A stretch of 64,000 bases of DNA, from the NCBI GenBank assembly GCA_008921705.1, contig VFFE01007487.1:654425-718424 (forward strand), given 5' to 3'. Shown piece after piece: positions 51,250 to 62,160 of this stretch (positions are counted from its first letter, which is position 1; each line of letters starts with the position of its first letter). A model generated the notes under the pieces. The model worked only from the letters and a program-made list of their open reading frames with translations. It had not been told where the DNA came from and made no database searches. The translations under genes were made by a program, and so were the position numbers. This DNA is from Burhinus oedicnemus. Its lineage: Eukaryota > Chordata > Aves > Charadriiformes > Burhinidae.

Positions 51250-51490
51250 TTAGTTCAAATTTATCCATCCCCCAGATCCTTGTGATCCCCCTTAAGGTAC
51301 TTAGACAGCACAAGAAGATCCCCCCTGTAGCCTTCTCATCTTCAAATACATACGCTTAAGCGCCTCATCCCGTCATCTTAGCAAAGCCCCCTCCCTACTT
51401 TTGGCCAGACTCCTATCTCTCCTATGGATTTTGTCTAGGATGTGTATCTTGCTTATATGAAGATAAGATGTGCCCAACTCCAGCTTATGC
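51250..51490 (-). mobile_element. probable ancient, diverged CR1-like LINE fragment, minus strand
   Basis: The order of elements fits a minus-strand CR1: AAGGTACTTAGACAGC, then AAGAAGATCCCCCCTGTAGCC, TTCTCATCTTCAAATACA, TCTCCTATGGATTTTGTC and GTGCCCAACTCCAGC. These resemble the usual AGGTACTTGAAGGC, GGTCCCCTCGGAGCC, TTCTCTTCTCCAGGCT and GGGCCCAGAACTGGA. Identity is low and no tail is visible, so the assignment is tentative. Confidence 0.5.
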
Positions 51491-52405
51491 CCCAAAATGG
51501 CTATTGTGGCATAGTCGTCTTCTTTTCTTTTCTTTTTTTTTTTTTAAAACGTTTAGAAATCATCCTTTCTGAAGTTGTAGAAACATCGCTCTTTCCCTGG
51601 AAGGAGCGTGCTCCAAGGCTGGCTCCGAGGAGCGCGATGGGGGAAGCTTGGCTGGCCGGGAGGAAGGAGAAGTCTTGCACAAGTGATGGCGGTGGTTCTG
51701 TCGTGCCGTGTCGATGAGAACGACGGACTGAAATAGCGACTACTGCCACGCGGGACACAAGATCAGCTAGCTTCTCAGCAGAGGTTGAGTTACGGTGTAG
51801 AAGATACCTGCTGAGAGCAACGTAAACAGCTGGCTAGACCCAAAATATATGGTTTGCAGCGAAGGTGGTGGAGAAAAGCCATGTTTTTTGCAGAACTCTC
51901 GGAATAAGTGGTTTTCGTGCTGTTTCTTTCAGCTTGGGTGCAAAAATGACTAGTATCGAAACATTTCCTTGCAGTATTCGCAGACTGATATTTGATTCGC
52001 TTCACTATTCATGTCTGCTAGGAAATGAACCGGGAAGCCCCTTCCCTTTGGGCAAGCCTGGGTAAAACGCATTGAGAAATAAATGGACAAAGGGTGATGG
52101 AGTCTGTAAAGGTGTAACTTGTATTCTTGCGGGCCAGAAGAGAAAAGAAATGTTAACCCAGCCTGGTGCCATTCGTTAATGACAGCATGGCACGAGGATC
52201 AGAGATTTATCTGGGGATTAAGCAGTAAGAGCGAAGGGACTAGAGGTGGGAACAGACAAACCTGTGTGGTCTGGGACAGAACTGTGGGGTTGAGCTGAAT
52301 GTGTGAAAGGGAGATCTGCGTAGAGTTATCAGTTGTGCTATTTTCAGTCCTTTCAGTGTCACGAGACTATTCCTCAGCATAACACTGGGTGTAAAAGCAT
52401 AATTT

Positions 52406-52424
52406 AAAAAAAAAAAAAAAAAAA
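52406..52424 (+). repeat. poly-A run (19)
   Basis: Nineteen consecutive A after AATTT. No retrogene is recognisable upstream and no target duplication is seen. Confidence 0.9.
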
Positions 52425-55400
52425 GGTTGCATCTTGGATCTTTCGTCCTTTGGTTCTTGAGCCTTTTTTAAAATATCTTTTGCCTTTGAGGGAGAGAAGA
52501 ACCGGTCCTGTACAACATCTCATCTCCTTTGATACCTCCGGCGTTGATCCTGCACTTACCTGATGTTATAGCTAGATGTCAGCCTCAGATGTGAATCAGG
52601 GCCCTGTCAGTCAGAGTCAGATTTATTTTTGCTCCTCGTCTTTCAGCACCGTGAGGCTGCTGAGATGGCGTGATAACCGTGACTTGCCTCCTTCCCAAAA
52701 GCCTGGCCTAGGGTTTAATTCTTAAATTTAACAGAGCTGTTAGTCAGGATTTGCTGTTAACAGATGCGGAGGAGTCTTATTTTGCAGGTGATGCTCCTGC
52801 CCATAAAGCTCTGCTCACAACCCTTTCTCCGAGTGCCTTCCCGTAACGGGTGCCAGAAGCTCCAACGCCGGCTCTCCGCAGGCTGAGACGCCGAGGCAAG
52901 GACAGCTTCAGACCTGGGACAATGACAGCAGCGAGTGTGCTGGAAAACTGGGTGATTCAGCTATTCCAGTAACTCATCACGGTGACCCAGCAGCCTCACA
53001 AAACAGCAGGTCACGTTTGGGTGGATTTGGGGATGTACCAGCTCACGGAGGGTGGTGACTCATGGGGTGACTTATGCTGGGAGCGGCAGAGGGTCGGACT
53101 GCAGGACTGGCTTGCGGTGGGGTGGCTGAGGCTGGACCACTGCAGTTCAGAGCAAGCGGCTTCAGTTTAGAGCGGCATTTTTGCTTTGCGCCCTACGTGG
53201 TGGCTTGCTGTGAAGGGCAGCCACTCGAGGCCTGTTTTATGGAAAGCTGGAGTGGTACGTGCCTTAGGGATGGAGCACACAGCAGGTCCCTGGTGACTTT
53301 GTCAGTCTTTCCGGGGTGTCACTCCTGCCTGTGAGTCAGCATCACGAGATGGGATGGACACGCAGACGGTTATTAAATTTTCTTGGAAAAGACCTTGATA
53401 AGAAAATTGTAAATTATAGAATGAAAGGATCATATATCCATTATTAAAAGCAAGCAGGCAAGCAAAAGAGCCCTTGTCTTTCTGTGCCAGGCTTCAGAAA
53501 TGACTGCTTAATGTCTGTGCTGCTGGGAGCTTACCGATTTGCTACAGACATTTAAATGCAAGCGGTTACCCGAGGGCTTAGCAAGCTCTGGTCCCTGTCT
53601 CTAACACAGCTCAATTTATCCAATTAATCTTTTTGCCCAACCTTCTCTTTGCAGAAAGGACAGAAATTGAGAGACTTCTCTGCAAGTCACTGTGGGGTTT
53701 TTTCCCCTCACTTCAGTAAGTCTAAAGGGAAAACAATTAGCTCCTCAATGCATAAATTTGCAGGGTAGGTATGGCGGTGTACCCTAAAATTAATACCTTG
53801 GAAAGAAAACATCATGAATGGTAGGTTCTCAAGTTTACCGGAACTCATCAGTAAATGGGTTGAAGCTCTGTAGCTGCCTTTTCCACTCCGCTGAATTACT
53901 GAAGTCCCGGTGGCATCTTCCAAATCGTAAGGAACCAGCAAAATACAAATCCCAATGTGAGAGCTTCTCCGATGAGCTGGAAGCGTTAGCTCTCAGTTTG
54001 CCCATGACATTGCCTGTGCCTTGCGTTGCACTGTTGCTTCTCCCGTTCCCGTTAATTCCGGCTGCTTGTCTGCTCACAGATGATTTCCATTCCTGCTTTT
54101 GTTGCCTGCCAAACTCAGGGCGAGGAAAAGCAGCAGGTGTAAACACGAAGCTGTCAGCAGAACAAACTCACGGGCGGTATTTTGAATGCTTAGGTGACTT
54201 GCTGTAGGAACAGGAATATTTTATTATGATTATTTTTGTCTTGGGAGGAATTCTTTTCTTTCCTTCCCTTCCGCCCCTGCCTTTTACAAGAAGATAGGGA
54301 GTTGCGCTCCTGATTGGGAGGCAAAGATTTGGGCTCTGTGGCTTAATTACTAATATCCTAAAATAATTTCTGTTGGAAGGGACGTTTGGAGGCCATCTGG
54401 GAGTGGGAGTGTGTGTGGGAGTGGACTTGAGGGGGTGCCAGGGCTGTCCCCTGGAAGGGTGCAGCCTCCCACCCCTGCTCCGCACAGGTGGCTGGGACAC
54501 GGCCACGCAGTCTGGTCATGGCGCTCCTGCCTCCTTCCCTTCCACCGTGACCTTGGGCTCCTCGGTGCTGCTCAAGGCTGGCAGCAGCTAGACCTCTCTA
54601 GTCACCGTGGTTCAGGAATCTCAGCAGAGGTCAACCCTTTCATAACAGCTACAAAGACTTCTGTCACCCCATCACTCAGTGCTGGCTGTGTCTCGCGAAG
54701 GACGTCTCTGAGCAGAACAATTACTTTGCAGATACGGAGTCATCCTGGTGAAGTGCTTCCAGAGACTGAGCTAAAAGAACTAATGGAAGCGCAAAGGTCT
54801 TGACTGAGGTTTTCTGTGCATCCTCATTCAACTCTGGATTTTGTCTCATTACCCGTATTTTAAGATATTTTATCCCCAGGGAAATACGTTATCCCTACCT
54901 CTAGAGTGCCCAGCCTAATTTTGACCATGAGGCAAGCTAGCATGCTGGCATTTTCTGGTTTTCTTTAAGTAGACCATACTTTGCCCATCAATACCTTTAT
55001 GGCTAGTAGACACATTCTGCAGTGTGTCCTTATGCATCTCTTGCATATCGTAGCAGCTGCTTTACAGTTGGCACTAGTTTCGCATCTTCCTTCATGGCTA
55101 AGGCAACTACACACAGTATAAATAAAAATAACCACTGGATTATCTGGGAAATAACTGTATCAAATATCCAAACCCAGAGTTATGTGAAAAATAGTTATTT
55201 CTCTCCCACTCAGTGGCTTCTTGCTTAATGGAAGTAATGAATGCAGACAATTCTCTTACGGGGTGCGTAGGGTTATTAATATCTGATAGGGCATGAGTTA
55301 ACATTGAGAAGTGACTACGTTTAATTTTCAGTGGAAACGCTTCCAACATCTAGCTTTGTGTTAACACTGCTGCTGATTAACATTTGCTGCGATGGCCTCC

Positions 55401-56213
55401 AGTTGAACTAGGACAGTAAATGAGCTACCCTGTTCTGCGTCGGCTCACAGATCCTGGGGGGCCGCTCGATTGTGTGTCTGATCGCCAAAGTGGAGTCAGG
55501 TGAGGCTGAGGGCAGTCCTTGGATAACAGAAGTGGACGGGAAACGCACAGAAGTGGGAGGTTTGGCAATGTCACTCCTGCTTCTGAGTCACTAGCGAGCT
55601 AAAAATCTGGGCAGGGTGTGAGGGGGTGTATTGACAGGGTAAGCTAATCGCTGTCCCAACAGTTGCCTCTAATCTTATTTTCATGTATTTATAGTGTGTA
55701 AGATAACATTTTCTCTCCAGTGAGCCCTCTCGCAGGCCCCTTGGCACAAAGGGACCATTTCCTATCAGCATCTTCTGAAGCAATACTCCGATTACCCGAA
55801 GGGGATCATTATTGCTGCCCCCGCCAGGTTTCGCTGAGTACGTCTTCAGGTTGAATTCAAGAGCCCTAATGGCCTTGATTACAGACTAATAACGAGCTTT
55901 GGTGCCGTGCTTAAACCCTGAGTGGGAAGAATAGCGAGCAAAGAGGGAGCTGAAATATGGGACCATTGGGACAGTTTCCAGCTTCGACTTGTGATCTTCC
56001 TTTGTGCTCCCAGGCTTTACCCTGTCCGTGACTCAATCACTTATTTTATCCAAGTATGAAAGATTGCTCTGATGTGGCTGGTTCTTTGTTTCCGAGGCCT
56101 GTTTTCAGCCAGTGTCCTTAGCAATTGAATTTGCTTCCACATTGTTATGTTCAGAGATGCCTTTTATTTGCCGTAATTATCTGCTCCTAGTGCGGCTGTG
56201 CCACACAAAGCTT

Positions 56214-56260
56214 CGTGTGTGTGTGTGTGTGTGTGCGCGCACGCCTGCGTACACACACAC
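56214..56260 (+). repeat. GT microsatellite in an alternating, self-complementary tract
   Basis: An uninterrupted run of eleven GT units ends at about 56235. It is followed by GCGCGCACGC, a short CTGCG break, and TACACACACAC. The GT arm and the AC arm are complementary across a GC-rich centre. The tract is therefore both Z-DNA-prone and able to form a hairpin. Confidence 0.85.
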
Positions 56261-58080
56261 CCCTAGTGGAAACCGCTGCCCTGCCTCTGGGGGGTAAAGC
56301 ATAATACGGAAAGGGGAAGATGAATGTTTTGTGGGTTTTTGCGGACCAGGGGAACAGAACGAAGTTCTCAAAGGTGCAAATGGCATCAGAGTTCCCTCCC
56401 CCTCCTGTTTGTGGGGCAGGGAATCAAAACGCGGAGGGTAAAAGGAAAGGTAAACAGTACCTTCCTTTATTTCTTCCTTCCCTCAAGAGCGTTATCTGCA
56501 TCGCGCTCTCCGCCTTTCATCTGATTTGTTTGGGACTCGGCAGTGCTGTAAACATGAAATCAAAACCAGCTAGTCACATCAAAAGAGAAATTTTAGATTG
56601 CTTTCTAGATAATCTATGTATTATATTTTATGTATTTATTTCTACTCTTCATTAGCTTGCTTACACATCCCAAAGTTTTTTTCCATTCGGCAAACTTTGG
56701 CTCTCTATCCCCACTTCCAGCTGCTCCCCTGGTGTGATTTATGCAGGTTTGGAGATAATTACAGCTGGTTTGTTTGACTGCTGCTGCATGCATGTGCATA
56801 AGTCCCTAGATACGTCAAAGAACCCCTGTTTGTAGACTAGCCTAGAGAACGGATGTTAGCTGTACCCTTCAGGAAATATAAAGTGAACCGCGGTGCTCTG
56901 GGTTTTTTAGTTTTGTCTTGCTAAGGAGCCCAAAACATGACTAATTGAACCTTTTTTTGTTTGTTTCCTAGTTCCAGTTGAGGCTGGTAAGAGACGACAC
57001 ATTTAATAGTCTCTGTTCTTTACTAGGAGAATAGTTGCCACCTTTGCCTTCCTTTTGGATTTGCCCACATATCAGTAAAGGCATCTCCACATCCCCTTTA
57101 ATGCAGAGGAGCCTGGCTTTTTAGGTATCTTACCCAAATGCAGATCAGCATTAACTACACAGTGGAGATGACTTCCATGTTTAAATGAAACCTCTGTCTT
57201 ATGACATCTCCGTATCTGAGGGCCTCCTGTTAATATAGCTGTCACATTTCCCTGGACAGTGTGAAGACATTTTTATCTGGTTTTACAGTTCATAAAAAGA
57301 AAACGAAGAAATACATTTCCAAAGCAGTAACTAATTTTACTTGTTTCTATTTTGGGAAGCCCGATTCAAGGCGTTGCCAAGCTGTCAGGCCAGCTTGCCT
57401 ACGTTTGCCGGGGAGCTCGGCGGCGGCGCTGGGCGCTCATCCCACGCTCTCGACTTCCAGTGTCACAACTCTCCCGCAACATAAAGCGCTTTTTCCTTTT
57501 TCCTGAACTGGTGGGATGCGTCTTGCTCCGTTCTCGTTTTGAAGTTCCAGTTGAGCGAGCGAGCTGCAGACCCTTCAGATGCTTCTTGAGGACGGCAGCC
57601 TGGCCGGTCGCAAGGGCTGCCCTTGCCAAAGAGCAGCTTGCTCACCTTGCAGCGCGGCTGGCGATGGCGTGGAGCACGTCCGTGTCCTCAAGACCACCGC
57701 GATTAAATTGTTGTGGAGATAAGGGAAAGCCATCTGTGATTTGTTCCCCCTGCCTGCTCGCTATTCAGAAAGCCGGTGCCAGACGTGACTGCCGAGCCTG
57801 GCTGACTAGATGCCAGGCTGTCATGTGGAGCAGATCCGGCTGCTGCCGAGGCTGGGTCAGAGGTCTGGTGACCCATTTGCAGGTGACATTGTACGTACGT
57901 GCGGAAAAGGTTTGGCTGTCAGTTGACGGAGGGAAGTTGCGGCGTAGGGTGTGATGGTCGCCTTCTACAGCTGGTGCCTTTGCACTGCTGGGTGGTGATC
58001 CTTGCTGAGCTGATAATATGTTCTCGCTCTCTTCAGACGTACGGCCGTGAGAGTTGGTCTTGTGCCGGCTCCTTCCCTGG

Positions 58081-58194
58081 AGAAGGAGAGGTGTGTGGGA
58101 CTTATCCCGGCATCGCTGTAAGATGATGACCTTAGAGAAGGAGAGGCACGCCTGTGGGACTTAGCCCGGCATGGCTGTAAGATGATGGCCTTAG
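58081..58194 (+). repeat. tandem duplication of a ~57-bp unit, two copies
   Basis: Unit 1 (58081-58135, 55 bp) and unit 2 (58136-58194, 59 bp) both begin AGAAGGAGAGG and contain GTGGGACTTA and CCCGGCATSGCTGTAAGATG. Both end GRCCTTAG. Unit 2 has a 4-bp insertion and a few substitutions. Confidence 0.93.
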
Positions 58195-60298
58195 GGTCGT
58201 TGCTGTGCCTATGGAGGGACGGTCGTCAAGGAGGGGTGTGCGTCCCATCGATGCTGAAAGGGTTGGGGCAGGCTGCGGGGGTGTTTGTGTGGAGCATGGG
58301 GATGGGACGTGTGGGCTGGGCGCTCTTCTGCTGACTTCCCGGGGAACGGATAGGCGCTGTGAGTCGTCTGGGCAAGTGTCTGAAGTTCTTTGGTATGCTA
58401 GCTAATATACGTTGGGAAACAATATCAAATTCCTTAAACAAAACAAAAAAGTGTTACAAGAGTATTAGGATTGCTGAAATATTAAGGTTAAGGATCCAAA
58501 GTTTAGGAAATGCCAGAAGCAACATGGCCTAGGTATCTGCTTTTTGCATTTGGTGACATGAAGTCTTTTTGTCACAACGATACAATTTTTAAGGGCATGA
58601 TCATAGACCGTTTTTTTCTATGTTGGACTTATACAGCAGTGGGTTAGCAGGGAGTTATTTAATAGTATGTTTTCTTAAAAAAGAACAGCATGTGAGACTC
58701 TACGCTTTATTTACTGTACTTAAATTCTTCTCTAAACTCAGAATTCTTATATTCTCTCCCTCCTCACACCCCCATGGATTTTTTCCACTTGGGTTCTTCA
58801 CAGTGAATAGTGCTGATCAGTATAATACCAAAATACTGTATTGGCAGTCACGTACCTTCACCTCTTGGTGGATTACGGGGATGGTATAATCTCTATTATG
58901 TAAATAAGGGACTGAAACACTGGGAAAGGGAAAACAAGTATTTTACTAACTTTGTGCATAAAATATAAACATGATTTTGCGGCACGCACTGCGTGGTATT
59001 TTATAGGTTCAGAGCTTCCATATCCTGATGCTAGCTGTTTTTTATACCTGAATGTTCATCCCAGTCCTGTTCCCATTGTTGGCTCTGCTCTTCAGACCTT
59101 CCTCTTTGGAACCACTTTCCATCTCCGTGTTCTTCCATAGTCCATGCTCTCAGCCCCACTTACAGGTTCCTTCCCTGAGCCTTGTTATGTTCCCCTCTCG
59201 TTAGAGTCCTCCTTTTGCTCATTCTGCCGTGGTCCAACTCAGCTTTTGGGTTAGACGTGGGTAGCGGTGTCATTCATAGCACTTGTGATCCAACGGGAAT
59301 GTCACTGGCACTACTGGAAGGAGAGGGACGGTGGTTTTGTATACAAGTACCCGAAATACCGGTTGCAGAGAAGGGTGTTTCTTCTGGTCCCTCTGGGGTG
59401 GGGAGTGCCCGGTTCGGCTGGGGGTCTGGTGCCTGAGCAGCACCCTCACGTGTGGGAGCGGTGAGGGGCGGCGTTCAGGAGGATGGGCTCGGCTGATCTC
59501 AGCGGCTGAATTTACATGTTCTTACGGAGCGTGTGTAAAATGAAAGGACTTTCAGATTGGCCGTGTTGCGGGCGTTGGCAGAGAAACCGTGTTGAGCTTT
59601 GATTTCTGACACAAATGTCACCATCTTGCCTGATGGCGAGTTCCTTGCTCGAAGATTTGGAGTGCCTGAGCTTGTTAGAGCAAAGGTCACTGCTGCTTTT
59701 GCATGTGGTTGAGGAAGGATGTATTGTTCTACCTTAGTTCTGGCATTTTGGCTAAAACATTCCAAAATTTTCAGCCGGAGGTGGGCTCTGCCATTTTACG
59801 CTTCATACCAGAGCGCTAAAGTTTGACAAAAGCCACCAGCGGCTGAGAACCCGGTATTAGAGTGGGAAATCGCCGTCAGCTTTAATAAAATGATGCCAAT
59901 GTTCATCAAAATTATACCCGTTATTTAATTATTCCCTGATGGGGTTGGAAGCTTCCTACGAGCAACAGGAGTGGCGTAGGCACAGCACTGCCTGTCCCAG
60001 CACTCCCAGTGCGTTTGAGCAGCAAGTGCCGGTGGTGGGCTTGCAGTGAGGAATTCTCATTGATCTTTGCTAATGCAAGGTTAAAGCTTCGGTATTTGCT
60101 TGTGCTCTGATTTTTATATGGTATGCTAATTACTCTTTTGAATTGGAAATGCTTGTTCAGCACAGCGTAGGAGAAATCGGAATTGGCTTTGTGATGCTGT
60201 GTTGCAAAGAGTGTCGAACCTTTTCCTGTTTATGTAGAAATGCTGTTGAGGTTTTCGCAGGCCAAATTAGACTTCGTCACATTTTTATTCGGCTCACA

Positions 60299-60335
60299 AT
60301 ACGTGTGCGTGTGCACGCATGCATATGCATACACA
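60299..60335 (+). repeat. 37-bp alternating purine/pyrimidine tract
   Basis: From ATACGTGTGCG to TGCATACACA every step alternates purine and pyrimidine. It is not a simple dinucleotide repeat but a mix of GT, GC, AT and AC steps, with a palindromic centre (TGCATATGCA). Confidence 0.85.
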
Positions 60336-61696
60336 GTTGTAATTTTTTATTGTTGTGCTAGCAGCGATACTGTCCAGAAGAATTTTTTTTTTTCCCCTAA
60401 CAACATGGTGGGAACGTGATGATGATTTTGGAAGCGGATGCAGCTGTCTGAAAATGAAAAAGAAAAGACAAAATAGAAACACAAATATTTTGTGTCGGTG
60501 CAGAGGGAATAAAAGGTAATTAGCCAAGGATAAATAAATGAATTTATTTTGAAAGACCCAAAATGGTGACCCAAAATGTTTTGGAAGGTTTTCTGTATGA
60601 TGGCATTTCTATCTTCAAAGTTTCAGTCCAGGAATCCTCAGACGAAAGTGATGACTGTTGGCGGGGGAGAGCAATGGAAAGTTAGGCTGGAGAGAGGAAA
60701 TCATCTCACTTTTCAAAGTGAACATTGCTATTTCAGGTTTTAATTCCGACAATTAGCAGTCGCATCTCATCCTCAAATTGCTCTCCTAACATTAGGTGGT
60801 CCAGAATTACATGAGGTAACTTAATCTGCCGTTTTATCCTGAGTCTGTAATTGGAAAAAGACAGGAACAGCTAACTGCTATTAATTGCACAAGCTATTTA
60901 CAGCAAAGAAAATTTTGTTTCTCATTTATATATATAGAGAACAGTGCGAGCGCTGCCGCAAAGCGATGCACTTCAAAGGTCTTGCTTTAATGTCGTGTAT
61001 GAAATACTAATTTCTCTTACTGGAAGCCTGTCTCAGCCTAGAATTCACGTGCCTTTAGCCAGAGCACCTCTTTTGCTTCCCAGCTTGCTGTTAACCTATT
61101 CCCCAGTGGCTGCCTTTCTCGTGTGTCCTTGTATGTTCTCCTCACCTCTCAAGTGGGTATGGCACACTCCTTGGGTGTGATCTCTACCATCTCGCTGCAT
61201 TCTTGCCAGACTTTCTGGTGGCCACCGATCGGTGGAAGATGCTTCTGCGTTTCCTGTCTTACCTGCGCTCTGCAGACAAAATCGGGACGCATTGAGAATA
61301 TTACTGAGAACGCAGTGGGTAGCAAAGAGATGTCCTGGTACTGCAGATTACAGATACGTTATACCCTAGGGTGAAAAAATGCATTTTGTGTCAAAATCAC
61401 TGTTAATGCAGGCTAGGTTAATGTAAATTGCAAATGTAAGCATCTGTTCACATAATTCAAAGTGATAACGCGTTTGTGTTTGTGAGATGTGGGAGAAGAA
61501 CTGAAAGAAAAATCACACTTAAACATGTGCTATGGTTTTCTTCCTAAAACTTGATCTGCTGGTATCTTGTGCTGGGCCTCCTGCCTAAGCACTGTCTTGT
61601 GATGGACCAGATTATTTTTTATAGCTGATTTCCACTTTAGGTTCTTTCAATGGATCATGATGGATTTTTAAAATCAGTATTTTATCATTTTATTTA

Positions 61697-62160
61697 GGAA
61701 TCGTTGGGGCAATTCAGATTGACTGGGCCCTCAGGAGGTCTCCAGTCTAACCTTCTGCTCAAAGCAGGGTCAGCTATGAGGTCAGACCACATTACTCAAG
61801 GCTTTATCCAGTTGGGTCTTGAAAACGTCTGAGGACAGAGACTGCACAACTTCTCTGGGCAACCTATGCCACCTGTGCCTGGCTGTCCTCGCAGCGAAAG
61901 GTTCTCCTTGTATCCCGTCTGAACCTCTTGTTGCAACTGATGCCTGTTGTCCCTTGTCCTCCCATTGGGTACTGCTGTGTAAAGCCTGGTTCTGTCTTCT
62001 CGATAACCTCCCCAAAGGTAGCGGGAGGTGCTGTTATGTGTCCTGGAAGCCATCTCTTCTCCAGGCTGGATAAGCCCCGTTCCTCAGCGTCTCCTCCCAG
62101 GGTAAGTGCTCCAGGCCCAACCGTCCTGCCGACCTTCACCGAACTCACTCCAGTTTGTAT
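61697..62160 (-). mobile_element. older CR1 LINE 3' end fragment, minus strand
   Basis: Starts GGAATCGTTGGGGCAATTCA. Then come CCTCAGGAGGTCTCCAGTCTAA, GGTCAGCTATGAGGTCAGACCA, GACTGCACAACTTCTCTGGG and CTTCTCGATAACCTCCCCAA. Toward the 5' side come CATCTCTTCTCCAGGCTG and GAACTCACTCCAG. This is the minus-strand layout of an older CR1 subfamily whose 3' end lacks the ATTCTATG tail. About 460 bp, no intact frame, and more diverged than the copies at 43, 49 and 50 kb. Confidence 0.9.

Larger units (their letters stand above)
51491..61696. other. long unique non-coding stretch with GC-rich and Z-DNA-type segments
   Basis: No gene recognised. Contents listed separately are a 19-base poly-A (52406-52424), a GT/AC inverted alternating tract (56214-56260), a GC-richer zone at about 57390-58400 with a tandem duplication, and a second alternating tract (60299-60335). 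The 200-codon frame at 57352-57954 lies in GC-rich DNA where stops are rare and is not protein-like. Possible regulatory blocks are at about 55790-56060 and 60720-60950. Confidence 0.45.

Noticed and set aside
57352..57954. 200-codon plus-strand frame
   Set aside because: Lies in GC-rich DNA where stop codons are scarce. Composition is Arg/Ala/Cys-rich without any motif.
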